From JBCDBH01 sp039184055 (GTDB taxonomy: Bacteria > Acidobacteriota > Thermoanaerobaculia > Multivoradales > J023), in assembly GCA_039184055.1 (NCBI GenBank), contig JBCDBH010000014.1, positions 1-36,815 on the forward strand: a stretch of 36,815 bases of DNA, written 5' to 3'. This document shows positions 23,557 through 31,884 of the stretch, piece by piece. Below the pieces are notes generated by a model. The model saw only the letters and a program-made list of their open reading frames with translations, did not search any database and was not told the origin of the DNA. Position numbers and translations under genes: made by a program. Numbering within the stretch: position 1 is the first letter of the stretch; each line of letters starts with the position of its first letter.

Positions 23557-24462
23557 ATGAACATCGAACGCATCCTCATGCCGACAGATTTTTCCGGCAC
23601 GGCCAACGCCGCTCTCGATCACGCCCTGTTTCTCGCCGAGCACTACGGCGCCGAGCTTCATCTCCTCCACGTCCACGTGCTCCACGACTACGATCCCCGT
23701 GACACCGAGAAACGCTTTCCCGGCGGCGAGGAGATCCTCGGGCATCTCCGTGGAATCGCCACCAGCGAGCTCGGTCGGCTCGCCGACGAGGGTGCGCAAC
23801 GTCTCACCATTCACGAAGCGCAATGCCACGGCGTCTCGGCGGCGGACGAGATCATCGGCTATATCAATGACAACGAGATCGACCTGGTGGTGATCGGTTC
23901 ACACGGTCGTCGCGGCCTCCGTCACGCTCTGCTCGGCTCGACCGCCGAAGAGGTGGTGCGTCACGCGCCGTGTCCGGTGTTCTCGCTCCGTCAACAGGCC
24001 GCCGGTCCGCTCAAAGCGATCAAAAAGATGGTCGCGCCGATCGATTTCTCGGAGCACTCGCGGCATGCGCTCGGGGTCGCCAAATCCCTGGCCGCCGAAT
24101 ACGGCGCCAGCCTCACGCTGGCGCACGTCGTCGAACGACCGATCTATCCGCAGTTCTACGACCCGATCAGCATCTACGCCGACGACTACTCCTTTCCACG
24201 ACTGGCCCGTCACCTCGAAGAGGCCCTGGTCGACCTCTTCGACGAGATCGACGGCCCCGCGGTGGAGCACGAAATCCTGGTGCGTGAAGGTGGTGCCGCC
24301 TCGACCATCGTCGAGCTGGCCGACGACGTCGACGCCGATTTGATCGTGCTCGCTACCCATGGCCTCACCGGTGTCGAGCACTTCCTGCTCGGCAGCGTCG
24401 CCGAAAAGGTCGTGCGGACCGCGAGCTGTGGCGTGCTGACGCTCAAGAAACCAAAAGAATAA
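23557..24462 (+). CDS. Tandem-domain universal stress protein
   Basis: A 301-residue cytoplasmic protein with two UspA domains (about 1-145 and 152-300). Domain 1 has ILMPTDFSGTANAALDHAL and the ATP-binding motif VIGSHGRRGLRHALLGSTAEEVV, split GSHGRRG and LLGSTAEEVVRHAPCPV. Domain 2 has MVAPIDFSEHSRHAL and LATHGLTG, LLGSVAEKVVRTASCGV. Both retain the G-x2-G-x8-G-S/T form, so both may bind ATP. Tandem Usp proteins typically appear in hypoxia and stress regulons, consistent with the nearby GAF kinase/NarL regulator. Start ATG at 23557 has GGAGG 7 bases upstream. A perfect hairpin lies 27 bases after its stop, just before the peptidase gene. Confidence 0.94.
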   Translation: MNIERILMPTDFSGTANAALDHALFLAEHYGAELHLLHVHVLHDYDPRDTEKRFPGGEEILGHLRGIATSELGRLADEGAQRLTIHEAQCHGVSAADEIIGYINDNEIDLVVIGSHGRRGLRHALLGSTAEEVVRHAPCPVFSLRQQAAGPLKAIKKMVAPIDFSEHSRHALGVAKSLAAEYGASLTLAHVVERPIYPQFYDPISIYADDYSFPRLARHLEEALVDLFDEIDGPAVEHEILVREGGAASTIVELADDVDADLIVLATHGLTGVEHFLLGSVAEKVVRTASCGVLTLKKPKE

Positions 24463-24488
24463 GTTTCTCGGCCTGGAACAAAGTCCGT

Positions 24489-24530
24489 GGCTCCGTCGTA
24501 GCCACCCATACACCCTTCTACGACGGAGCC
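24489..24530 (+). promoter_or_regulatory. Perfect 13-bp hairpin hiding the peptidase ribosome site
   Basis: GGCTCCGTCGTAG (24489-24501) is the exact reverse complement of CTACGACGGAGCC (24518-24530), with a 16-base loop. The GGAG at 24525-24528, spaced 5 bases from the ATG at 24534, is inside the 3' arm. Folded mRNA would block translation of the peptidase. There is no T-run after the stem, so it is not a standard terminator. Confidence 0.72.
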
Positions 24531-24533
24531 GCC

Positions 24534-26081
24534 ATGAAACGCCACCTGGTTTTTGTCCTCGCTCTCGCCCTGCTCACCGGGCTCGCCGCTTGTCGTGAAG
24601 CCTCCCAATCCGACACGAACACGAGTCAAGCCGCTCCCGCCGACCTCGAACCTGTCAGTCTCGAACCTATCGAGCTCGAACCGTGCCAACACGAGGGTAT
24701 CGAAGGCGATCTTCTCTGCGCGACCGCGACCGTCTTCGAAGACCGTGAGGCCCGTGACGGACGGACGATCGACCTGCGAATCCTGGTGGTACCCGCGCGT
24801 GGTGGCACGTCCGCGCCGGATCCGATTTTCGCCCTGGTCGGCGGCCCGGGCGGTAACGCCGTCGAGTTCGCACCTTTTTGGGTCCAACAATATGAACAAA
24901 GTCTGATGCAAACCCACGACTTTGTCTTTATCGATCAGCGTGGCACCGGTGGCCCGAGCGTGCTGACCTGTGACACCACTGGATCGATGGACGACCTACA
25001 GGGCTATTTCGAGCCCTATTTCACCCCCGAGCAGGTGAAAGCATGTCGTGCGAATCTCGAAACCAAGGCGGATCTGCGGCTCTACACCACCTCGATCGCC
25101 GCTGACGATCTCAACGAAATCCGTGCCCGACTCGGATATGACCAGATCAATCTGATCGGCAGCTCCTACGGCACCCGCACCGCTCAGATCTATATGCGTC
25201 GCCACACCGAGTCCACGCGCTCCACCATCCTGCTCGGTACGGCAGGCATGGACCAATACCTACCCCTCTTTCATGCCCGTGACGCCCAAGCCGGTCTCGA
25301 CGGTCTGTTCGAAGACTGCGCGGCCGAACCCGCGTGTGCCGCGGCCTTTCCCGATCTCGAAGGCGATCTCGAGCGCGCCTACGCCCTTCTCGACACCCGC
25401 CCCACGGTTTCCGTGCCACATCCCCAAAGCGGTGAGCCCGTGGATATTCAGCTGGGCCGAGACGCCTGGGCCGAAGGCCTGCGATGGGTGACCTACAACC
25501 CCATGGGCTCCACCCTCGCGCCGATCCTCGTCCACCAAAGCGGTCAGGGCGACTTCACCACCATCGCTCGTATGGTGCTGAGCACCCAGCCCGAGGTCCG
25601 AAAACTCATGGCCTTCGGCATGCACCTCTCCGTCGTCTGCGCCGAAGACGCACCGTTTTACGACCAAAGCGACATCGACCGGCTCACCCGTGACACCTAC
25701 CTCGCCGACTACCGCGTGCGGATCGTCGTCGAATCGTGTACCGACTGGCCACGGGGTGAGATTCCCGACGACTTCCACCGCCCCATCACCGTCGACGTTC
25801 CGACGCTTCTCCTCTCGGGTGAGCTCGACCCCGTTACCCCACCACTGTGGGCCGACGTCGCCGACGCCGCCTTGCCCAACAGCCGCCATATCGTCGTTCA
25901 GGACGGCTCGCACGGTGGCAACGGCTTCGACGACCCGAGCTGCTTCAACGGCTTGATCGCGCAATTCCTCGACAGCACCGATCCGGCAAGTATCGATGCG
26001 AGCTGTGTCGAAGCCTACGACCGACCGCCCTTCGCGACCGATTCCGAAGCCGTGGCGATGCTGCTAGGAGGCTTGACCTGA
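24534..26081 (+). CDS. Lipoprotein alpha/beta-hydrolase, prolyl/tripeptidyl aminopeptidase-like
   Basis: Lipoprotein of 515 residues. The lipobox TGLAAC gives a lipidated C20, followed by a Ser/Thr- and LEP-rich linker (about 21-50). The hydrolase fold has the oxyanion segment LVGGPGGNAVEF, FIDQRGTGGPS, the nucleophile elbow GSSYGT with S211, the acid D432 in LLLSGELDPVTPP, and H460 in VQDGSHGG. Extra Cys pairs suggest disulfides in the cap (DCAAEPACAA). This order is that of TAP-like and proline iminopeptidase enzymes that cut peptides at the cell surface. The ATG at 24534 has its ribosome site in a hairpin. The downstream nucleosidase-like gene overlaps its stop by four bases. Confidence 0.9.
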   Translation: MKRHLVFVLALALLTGLAACREASQSDTNTSQAAPADLEPVSLEPIELEPCQHEGIEGDLLCATATVFEDREARDGRTIDLRILVVPARGGTSAPDPIFALVGGPGGNAVEFAPFWVQQYEQSLMQTHDFVFIDQRGTGGPSVLTCDTTGSMDDLQGYFEPYFTPEQVKACRANLETKADLRLYTTSIAADDLNEIRARLGYDQINLIGSSYGTRTAQIYMRRHTESTRSTILLGTAGMDQYLPLFHARDAQAGLDGLFEDCAAEPACAAAFPDLEGDLERAYALLDTRPTVSVPHPQSGEPVDIQLGRDAWAEGLRWVTYNPMGSTLAPILVHQSGQGDFTTIARMVLSTQPEVRKLMAFGMHLSVVCAEDAPFYDQSDIDRLTRDTYLADYRVRIVVESCTDWPRGEIPDDFHRPITVDVPTLLLSGELDPVTPPLWADVADAALPNSRHIVVQDGSHGGNGFDDPSCFNGLIAQFLDSTDPASIDASCVEAYDRPPFATDSEAVAMLLGGLT

Positions 26082-26728
26082 AGCCACTGATCCTCATCGC
26101 GTCGGAACGCGAGGGTCTCGATTGGGTCGAACGCTCGAGGCTCGAACGAGACGAAACGATCGAGCTCCTGGCCCAGATCCGTGAGCCGGGAGCCGGTCTC
26201 TATCGTGGCCCGTTTCATGACTCGGCCATCACCGGTGTGCTCGAACATCACATGGTGGCGGCGTGCGCCGCGATTCTCCAGCGGCTCGACTCGCGGCCAC
26301 CCATGGTGATCAACTTCGGCGCCGCCGGCAGCTACGGCACCGAGCACGCACCCGCGGTCGGCGAGGTCGTGCTCGTCGACACGGTGGGTCGCTTCGATGT
26401 CGACGACAATGTGCATTGGGTGCCGCCCCGTCGCCTCGCGACGGTCGACCTCGCCTTGGACCTCGGCCTCCCCACCGTCACGTGTATCACCGGCTCGCGC
26501 TATTCGACCCCTCGCGATCGGGCCTCTGAGCACTTTCCCGACGGCCACGTCGAAGACATGGAGCTCTACGCGTTGGCGGTCTTGCTCGAAACGCTGGGCA
26601 TCCCGCTGCTCAGTCTGAAATACGTCACCAATCTCGTCGACGGTGGTGGCCGCGAGCAATTTCGCGACAACGTCGAAGCGAATCGTGATCGGGCCTACAG
26701 GGCTCTCGAGGGGCTACTACAAACATAG
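26078..26728 (+). CDS. Nucleoside phosphorylase/nucleosidase-superfamily protein
   Basis: A 216-residue soluble protein of the MTA/SAH nucleosidase-like (PNP_UDP_1) fold: LILIASEREGLDW at the start, VINFGAAGSYGTEHAPAVGE in the base-binding Gly region, VVLVDTVGRFDVDDN, and HVEDMELYALAVLLETLG carrying the Met-Glu ribose motif, then LLSLKYVTNLVDGGG, where the family has an Asp. The expected catalytic Asp/Ser near SD is here NLVDGG, so activity needs caution. No ATG or GTG lies upstream of the conserved core; a CTG at 26078 has GGAGG 6 bases before it and overlaps the peptidase TGA as CTGA, so this is a likely CUG start. Substrate unknown. Confidence 0.8.
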   Translation: MKPLILIASEREGLDWVERSRLERDETIELLAQIREPGAGLYRGPFHDSAITGVLEHHMVAACAAILQRLDSRPPMVINFGAAGSYGTEHAPAVGEVVLVDTVGRFDVDDNVHWVPPRRLATVDLALDLGLPTVTCITGSRYSTPRDRASEHFPDGHVEDMELYALAVLLETLGIPLLSLKYVTNLVDGGGREQFRDNVEANRDRAYRALEGLLQT

Positions 26729-26743
26729 CCTCTTGGCTATTTC
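26725..26743 (+). terminator. Short candidate terminator hairpin
   Basis: ATAGCC (26725-26730), loop TCTT, GGCTAT (26735-26740), then TTC. The hairpin includes the nucleosidase stop codon. The stem is only six pairs and the T-tract is short, so strength is doubtful. The 195-base gap after it holds the inverted repeat at 26830 and a promoter. Confidence 0.35.
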
Positions 26744-26829
26744 GGACATTGAAAACGCTCCAAGGGAGCGTGCAAGACCCACCCGGCGCGCTTCGTCGTT
26801 CTTCCAGACAGATTCCATGGCGATAATCT

Positions 26830-26844
26830 GGACCAATCTGGTCC
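26830..26844. promoter_or_regulatory. Inverted repeat upstream of the small-protein promoter
   Basis: GGACCA-ATC-TGGTCC forms a perfect 6-bp inverted repeat with a three-base centre. It ends 7 bases before the TTGACA box at 26852. The position suits an operator for an activator or repressor; no regulator gene in the window is specifically linked to it. Confidence 0.3.
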
Positions 26845-26851
26845 TAATGGA

Positions 26852-26881
26852 TTGACAGACGAGCAATCGGCCGTGCAGAAT
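26852..26881 (+). promoter_or_regulatory. Candidate sigma-70 promoter
   Basis: TTGACA (26852-26857) matches the -35 consensus fully; CAGAAT (26876-26881), after an 18-base spacer, matches four of six -10 positions. The start would fall about 35 bases before the small membrane protein ATG at 26924. Confidence 0.4.
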
Positions 26882-26923
26882 GAATAACAGTTCAGGAGCA
26901 ACTCTTTCGACGAGGTGGGAAGC

Positions 26924-27163
26924 ATGCTCGACGCACTACAGCTAGACGACATCCACATTTCGCATGGCGCCACCACCACATCCGAAGAAGGTCGAGCCTT
27001 GCTCCGTACGACCCGTGGAGAACCCACCGAGCCGACACGGGAAACGAAGTCGATCGTCCCGACGGTGGAAAACACCTTCGCGGATCAGCCCGAGCTCTCT
27101 CTGTACTTGGGCTTCGCCACGGTGGCGATGATCTTCTTCATCCTCGCCTTGGTTGCCGGTTGA
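26924..27163 (+). CDS. Small single-pass membrane protein of unknown function
   Basis: A 79-residue protein I do not recognise. Residues about 1-58 are polar and acidic, with Thr/Glu-rich segments (GATTTSEEGRALLRTTRGEP, TEPTRETKSIVPTVEN). The C-terminus is one hydrophobic helix (LYLGFATVAMIFFILALVAG), giving a tail-anchored form with the N-terminus probably in the cytoplasm. ATG at 26924 has GAGG about 7 bases upstream, and a strong-looking promoter lies just before. The next gene, the TonB receptor, starts 215 bases later and has its own candidate promoter. Base composition and codon use look like the neighbours. It could be a small regulator or accessory of the receptor, but nothing shows that. 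Confidence 0.6.
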   Translation: MLDALQLDDIHISHGATTTSEEGRALLRTTRGEPTEPTRETKSIVPTVENTFADQPELSLYLGFATVAMIFFILALVAG

Positions 27164-27185
27164 GCTCGGATCCGCGAACCGCCCT

Positions 27186-27213
27186 TTGACAACGATTACC
27201 CGTTCCCCATACA
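27186..27213 (+). promoter_or_regulatory. Candidate promoter for the TonB receptor operon
   Basis: TTGACA (27186-27191) is followed after 16 bases by CATACA (27208-27213), a 3-of-6 -10 match. About 165 bases of untranslated leader would precede the receptor ATG. I see no convincing Fur box or riboswitch in that leader. Confidence 0.3.
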
Positions 27214-27378
27214 CAGGCCGATGGCGTACCGAGCTGTGGCATGCCATGGGCTCGTGATCGAACGGCTCAAATGAAACCGCGACGGTCCGCGCAACCTTGG
27301 CCGGCATACACGAACCGTCGCAAACACCGACTGCTGGAGCGGAACTCTCCGCGCAGCCAAGTTCCTCGAGGATACTCC

Positions 27379-29595
27379 ATGTACAGATTTCCCGCCGCCA
27401 AGCATTCGGCCGATCTCGGTCGTCTGTTCGCTCTTCTTCTCGCCGTGCTAATGCTCGCGATTCCCGCCTTCGCCCAAGAGGCGAAAGACGATGAAGACGA
27501 CTCGCAGACCTTCTCCGAAGAAGTCACGGTCACCGCGACCCTGTCCGAGCGCGCCGTCAGCGACACGCCGGGCCACGTCTCGGTGGTCACCGACGAGGAG
27601 ATCGACCGGCTCGGTTTCCGCGACATCGAGGATCTGATCACCTTCGAGCCGGGCGTCACGGTCGACAACGATCCGACCCGTCTCGGTCTGAGCGGCTTCC
27701 GGATCCGTGGCATCGGTGGCAATCGCGTCATGACTCGCGTCGACGGCGTGGCGACCTCGGAGCAATTCAACTTCGGGCCGTTCAACATCACTCAATTCGC
27801 CACCGACGTCGACCTGCTCGAAACGGTGGAAATCGTCCGGAGCGCCGGCTCGGCGCTCTACGGTAGCGACGCTCTCGGTGGTGTCGTGTCGTTGATCACC
27901 AAGAGCCCGTCGAGCTACCTCCAGGGTGAGCGCTTCGCCGCTCGTTTGCGGGGTGGCTACGACGGTCGCGACGAGTCGATCAATACTTCGGGTGTCCTGG
28001 CCTATGGTGAAGGCCGCTGGGAGACCTCGCTCTACTACGGTCGTACCGATGGCGAAGCGATCGACAACCAGGGCGACATCGGCACGCGCGACTCCACCCG
28101 CACCGAGCCGAACCCGAGCGACCGCACGACCGACAACGCGCTCTTCAAGCTGGTCTACACCCCGAACGACAACAGCCGCTTCACCGGCTCCTTCGAGTAT
28201 TTCTCGGGCGAGGCGAACACCGAGGTGTTCACCAGTCAGACCGCGACCACGCTCGACGTCGATGCCGAGGACACCCAGGAGCGCTTCCGCTTTTCGCTCG
28301 ACCACTCCTTGCTGCTCAACGCTTCCGTGGTCGACGACCTGCAATGGAAGATCTACGCGCAACAGACCGACACCGAACAGCAGGTCGACGAGCGCCGCAT
28401 CGGTTTCGCCGGCGAGTTCCTGCGTGACGGCTTCCTCGGCTTCGAGCAAGACACGTTCGGTGCCGAGCTCACTTTCAACAAGAACGCCGAATGGGGCAAC
28501 AGCGTCCATCGCTTCACCTGGGGCGCGAGCTACCTGAGTGACGAGTTCAGCCAGTTCCGTGATCGCACCGACACCTCGGTGGTCACCGGTCAGCCTCTGC
28601 CGAGCTTCCTTTTCTTCCCGACCAAGTACTTCCCGGACAGCGAAGTCGTCGAGTTCGGCGCCTTCCTGCAAGACCAGATCGAATTCGGTCGGGTGATCTT
28701 GATTCCCGGCGTGCGCTTCGACAGCTATGAGCTCGACGCCGACGAGAACGACCAGGTCTTCCTCGACGGCAATCCGGGCACCGGTGAGCCGGTCGATCTC
28801 GACACCGACGCGGTGTCGCCCAAGCTCGGCGTGGTGGTCGACCTGAGCCGTGGCTTCTCGCTCGCGGCGCAGTACGCGCGTGGCTTCCGCGCTCCGCCGA
28901 TGAGCGACGTCAACAACGGTTTCACCAACTTCAACGGTGGCTACCGCACCCTGCCCAACCCGGATCTCGAGCCCGAGACCAGTGACAACCTCGAGCTGTC
29001 GCTGCGTGGCAACTTCGCCCGTGGCAACTTCTCGGTGACCGTCTTCGAGAACACCTACGAGGACTTCATCCAGCTCGTCACCCTCGGCTTCAGCCCGGTG
29101 TCCTTCCTGCTCGAGTTCCAACCCCAGAACGTCGACAATGTCACCATCAGCGGCTTCGAGCTCGACGGCCGCCTGCGTCTGGGGCAGAATTGGCAGCTGC
29201 GAGGCGCTTTCGCGGTGGTCGACGCCGAGAACGACGACACCGGTGAGCCCCTGACCAACATCGAGCCCTCACGTCTGGTGCTCGGCGCGCAATACTTCGC
29301 ACCTTCGGGTCGTTGGGGTGCCGCGCTCACCGGTACCGCGGTGGCCGAAAAAGACGAAGACGATCTGCCCGACGGCTCGAACCAATTCCAAGCGCCGTCC
29401 TACGAAGTCATCGACCTCGCCGCCTGGATCAGCCTGACGCAGAGCCTCGAGCTCCAGGTGACGGTGAGCAACCTGACCGATGAGACCTACTACCCGTGGC
29501 CGAACATCTTCGGCCAACAGGAAGGCTCGACCACCATCGACCGCTTCTCGGCGCCCGGCACCACGTTCGGCGCGCAGCTGCGGTTCCGTTTCTGA
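27379..29595 (+). CDS. TonB-dependent outer-membrane receptor (heme/siderophore-type)
   Basis: A 738-residue outer-membrane receptor. The signal peptide (LGRLFALLLAVLMLAIPAFA) is followed by a TonB-box region (EEVTVTATLSER), the plug (about 60-190; VSVVTDEEIDRLG, FRIRGIGGNRVMTRVDGV, ETVEIVRSAGSALYGSDALG, GGVVSLITKSP) and a beta-barrel. In the barrel FRAP (503-506) is followed by NPDL (527-530) and EPETSDNLELSLRG, a spacing used by heme/hemoglobin receptors, but no His lies between the boxes. The last strand ends in FGAQLRFRF, a proper outer-membrane insertion signal. ATG at 27379 has GAGG 8 bases upstream. The downstream Kelch-PQQ gene is 8 bases away and probably cotranscribed. The substrate is not established. 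Confidence 0.93.
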   Translation: MYRFPAAKHSADLGRLFALLLAVLMLAIPAFAQEAKDDEDDSQTFSEEVTVTATLSERAVSDTPGHVSVVTDEEIDRLGFRDIEDLITFEPGVTVDNDPTRLGLSGFRIRGIGGNRVMTRVDGVATSEQFNFGPFNITQFATDVDLLETVEIVRSAGSALYGSDALGGVVSLITKSPSSYLQGERFAARLRGGYDGRDESINTSGVLAYGEGRWETSLYYGRTDGEAIDNQGDIGTRDSTRTEPNPSDRTTDNALFKLVYTPNDNSRFTGSFEYFSGEANTEVFTSQTATTLDVDAEDTQERFRFSLDHSLLLNASVVDDLQWKIYAQQTDTEQQVDERRIGFAGEFLRDGFLGFEQDTFGAELTFNKNAEWGNSVHRFTWGASYLSDEFSQFRDRTDTSVVTGQPLPSFLFFPTKYFPDSEVVEFGAFLQDQIEFGRVILIPGVRFDSYELDADENDQVFLDGNPGTGEPVDLDTDAVSPKLGVVVDLSRGFSLAAQYARGFRAPPMSDVNNGFTNFNGGYRTLPNPDLEPETSDNLELSLRGNFARGNFSVTVFENTYEDFIQLVTLGFSPVSFLLEFQPQNVDNVTISGFELDGRLRLGQNWQLRGAFAVVDAENDDTGEPLTNIEPSRLVLGAQYFAPSGRWGAALTGTAVAEKDEDDLPDGSNQFQAPSYEVIDLAAWISLTQSLELQVTVSNLTDETYYPWPNIFGQQEGSTTIDRFSAPGTTFGAQLRFRF

Positions 29596-29603
29596 GGATC
29601 TAC

Positions 29604-31868
29604 ATGCGCATCCTTCTACTCCTGTTTCTCACGCTTTCGCTGGTGACGCCGCTCGTCGCCAGCGATGGCCCCGCGGCGGCCAGCGACGCGGCGAACACGA
29701 CGAGCCCACCGCCCCGCACCGGTGGCCCACCATCGATGCCTGAAAAGGCCACGGAGCCGCCGCTGCCCGACTACCCGGAAGCGATCGCCAGCTTTGGCGC
29801 CGCGGTGGCCGGTGACCACGTCTATATCTACGGGGGCCACGTCGGTCGCACTCACCAGCACTCGATCAACAATCTGTCGCACGCCTTCCGCCGGCTCGAT
29901 CTGACCGATCCGGCGACCGGCTGGCAGAGCCTCGGTGAAGCGCCCGGCCTGCAGGGCCTGCCGCTCGCCACCGATGGCAAGTGGGTGTGCCGAGTCGGCG
30001 GTCTCACCGCCAAGAACCCGGTCGGCGAAGACGAGGATCTCTACTCGGTCGACGAGGTGCGTTGCTTCGACATCGCCACCGAAAGCTGGAAAGACCTTCC
30101 CGCTCTGCCCCGGGGGCGCTCGTCCCACGATGCCGTCTACTACGACGGCAAGATCTGGGCGGTCGGTGGCTGGGAGCTGCGTGGCGCCGGTAACGAGGGC
30201 GTGTGGCACGACACCGTCGCGGTGCTCGACCTCGCCGACCTCGACGCCGGCTGGCAAGACATCGAGCAACCCTTCGAGCGGCGCGCACTGTCGATCGCCG
30301 CGCTCGACGGCAAGCTCTATGCCTTCGGCGGCATTAGCCGTTCGACCACGAGCGATGCGAGCCACGTCTACGACATCGCCACCGGCACCTGGACCGAAGG
30401 TCCGGTGCTTCCGGCGGTCTCCGGACTCAAGGGCTTCGGCTCCTCGGCCTTCGCGGTCGACGATCGCATCCTCTACTCGGCGGGCGACGGCCTGGTCTAC
30501 AGCCTGCACCCCGACGAGGGTTGGCTACGCCGTGGCAAGCTCGACAACCCGCGCTTCTTCCATCGCTTGATCCGTCATGACGACAAGCTGTTGGCCATCG
30601 GTGGCGCCAGCTTCAAAGGGCACCACGCCGATGTCGAGCGGCTGACTCTCGAGTCGCTCTACGACAAGGCACCCGGTTTGCCCCCGGCGCGCTGGGCCTC
30701 CTTCCGCAACGGCCATGGCACCACCCAAGCCGTGCTGCCCACGAGCTGGTCGGATGATGACAACGTCGCCTGGCGCGCCAGCCTGCCGGGTGTCGGTCAG
30801 TCGGCCCCGGTGGCATGGGGTGATCAGGCGATCGTCTCTTCGGCGGCCGGTGACGAAAAGGAATCGCTGGTGCTCAGCTCCATCGACCTCGCCAGCGGTG
30901 AAGTGCATTGGCGGCGACGCTTCGAGTCGAGCCGTCCCGAGGCTCCGATCGAGCTGGTGAGCAACGGCGCGCCGACCCCGGCGATCGACTACAGTGCCAT
31001 CTACACCCTGTGGGAAAGCGGCGATCTGATCGCGGTCGACCATGACGGCGAGACCCTGTGGAAGCGCTCGCTGAACGACGACTACGGTCCGATCGAAGGC
31101 AACCACGGCATCGCCAGCTCACCGGCGCTGACCCGTGAGGCGGTGCTGGTGCAGATGACCCACGGTGGCCCGTCGTATCTCGCCGCATTCGACAAGAAGA
31201 GTGGCGAGACGATGTGGAAGGTCGAGCTGCCCACCGGCCCGGCCTGGTCGACTCCGGTGCCTTTCGGCGACCACATCGCCCTGAGCGTCGCGGGTAACGT
31301 CGGCGCGGTCGACCCGAAGACCGGTGAGACCGTGTGGCATGTCGAGGGCGTCGAGGGCAATCGCGTGCCGTCGATGGCCGTCGATGGCGACCTCCTGGTG
31401 GTGCCGAGCAAGGACGCCGGTCACATCATGGCCTTGCGTGCGGGCTCGACCGAGCCGATCTGGCGTGCCGAGGGTACGACCTCGGGCTTTGGCGCCCCGG
31501 CGATCGTCGGACCCTGTGTGCTGGTGGTCAATCGCGCCGGTGCCGTGACCTGTCTCGACCGTGAGACCGGCGAGTCCGCCTGGCAGCACCGTCTCACCGA
31601 CGCGACCTGGGCCTCACCGGTGGTGAAGGAAGGGCATGCCTACTTCTTCACCAAAGGCGGCCACACGCACATCCTCGAGCCGACCCTCGAAGGTCCGGGT
31701 GAAGTCGCGGTCAACCACGTGACGGTCGCCACCACGGTCTACGGCGTGGCGGCGGTGCCGAGCGGTCTCTTGCTCCGTACGGGTAGCGAGCTGATCCGCG
31801 TCGGCGACGTGCCCAGCCTGCCGATCCCGGCAGATAACGCCGAGACCCAGGTGGCCTCAGCCGAGTAA
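29604..31868 (+). CDS. Exported Kelch and PQQ-like double beta-propeller protein
   Basis: A 754-residue exported protein. Signal peptide MRILLLLFLTLSLVTPLVAS and a Pro/Thr-rich linker precede an N-terminal Kelch propeller (about 50-380; VYIYGGHVGRTHQHS, WVCRVGGLTAKN, AVYYDGKIWAVGGWELRG, ALDGKLYAFGGISRS, LLAIGGASFKGHH). A second propeller of PQQ/BamB type occupies about 390-735 (VAWRASLPGVGQSAPVAWGD, SSIDLASGEVHWRRRF, GDLIAVDHDGETLWKRSL, AAFDKKSGETMWKVELP, AVDPKTGETVWHVEG, TCLDRETGESAWQHRL). It lacks PQQ-dehydrogenase catalytic residues, so it is probably a binding or scaffold protein. ATG at 29604, 8 bases after the receptor, implies it works with that receptor. A 16-base gap separates it from the convergent HAD gene. 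Confidence 0.86.
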   Translation: MRILLLLFLTLSLVTPLVASDGPAAASDAANTTSPPPRTGGPPSMPEKATEPPLPDYPEAIASFGAAVAGDHVYIYGGHVGRTHQHSINNLSHAFRRLDLTDPATGWQSLGEAPGLQGLPLATDGKWVCRVGGLTAKNPVGEDEDLYSVDEVRCFDIATESWKDLPALPRGRSSHDAVYYDGKIWAVGGWELRGAGNEGVWHDTVAVLDLADLDAGWQDIEQPFERRALSIAALDGKLYAFGGISRSTTSDASHVYDIATGTWTEGPVLPAVSGLKGFGSSAFAVDDRILYSAGDGLVYSLHPDEGWLRRGKLDNPRFFHRLIRHDDKLLAIGGASFKGHHADVERLTLESLYDKAPGLPPARWASFRNGHGTTQAVLPTSWSDDDNVAWRASLPGVGQSAPVAWGDQAIVSSAAGDEKESLVLSSIDLASGEVHWRRRFESSRPEAPIELVSNGAPTPAIDYSAIYTLWESGDLIAVDHDGETLWKRSLNDDYGPIEGNHGIASSPALTREAVLVQMTHGGPSYLAAFDKKSGETMWKVELPTGPAWSTPVPFGDHIALSVAGNVGAVDPKTGETVWHVEGVEGNRVPSMAVDGDLLVVPSKDAGHIMALRAGSTEPIWRAEGTTSGFGAPAIVGPCVLVVNRAGAVTCLDRETGESAWQHRLTDATWASPVVKEGHAYFFTKGGHTHILEPTLEGPGEVAVNHVTVATTVYGVAAVPSGLLLRTGSELIRVGDVPSLPIPADNAETQVASAE

Positions 31869-31884
31869 AGCAGTACGTAAGCGA

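Noticed and set aside
27164..27378. Riboswitch or Fur box in the TonB receptor leader
   Set aside because: Only weak four-base stems and no AT-rich Fur-like 19-mer were seen; a promoter-like pair is all I can support.
27448..29121. A 557-codon antisense open frame in the TonB receptor
   Set aside because: Composition is a low-complexity mirror of the receptor codons (Glu/Val/Arg runs), without domains or a plausible start.
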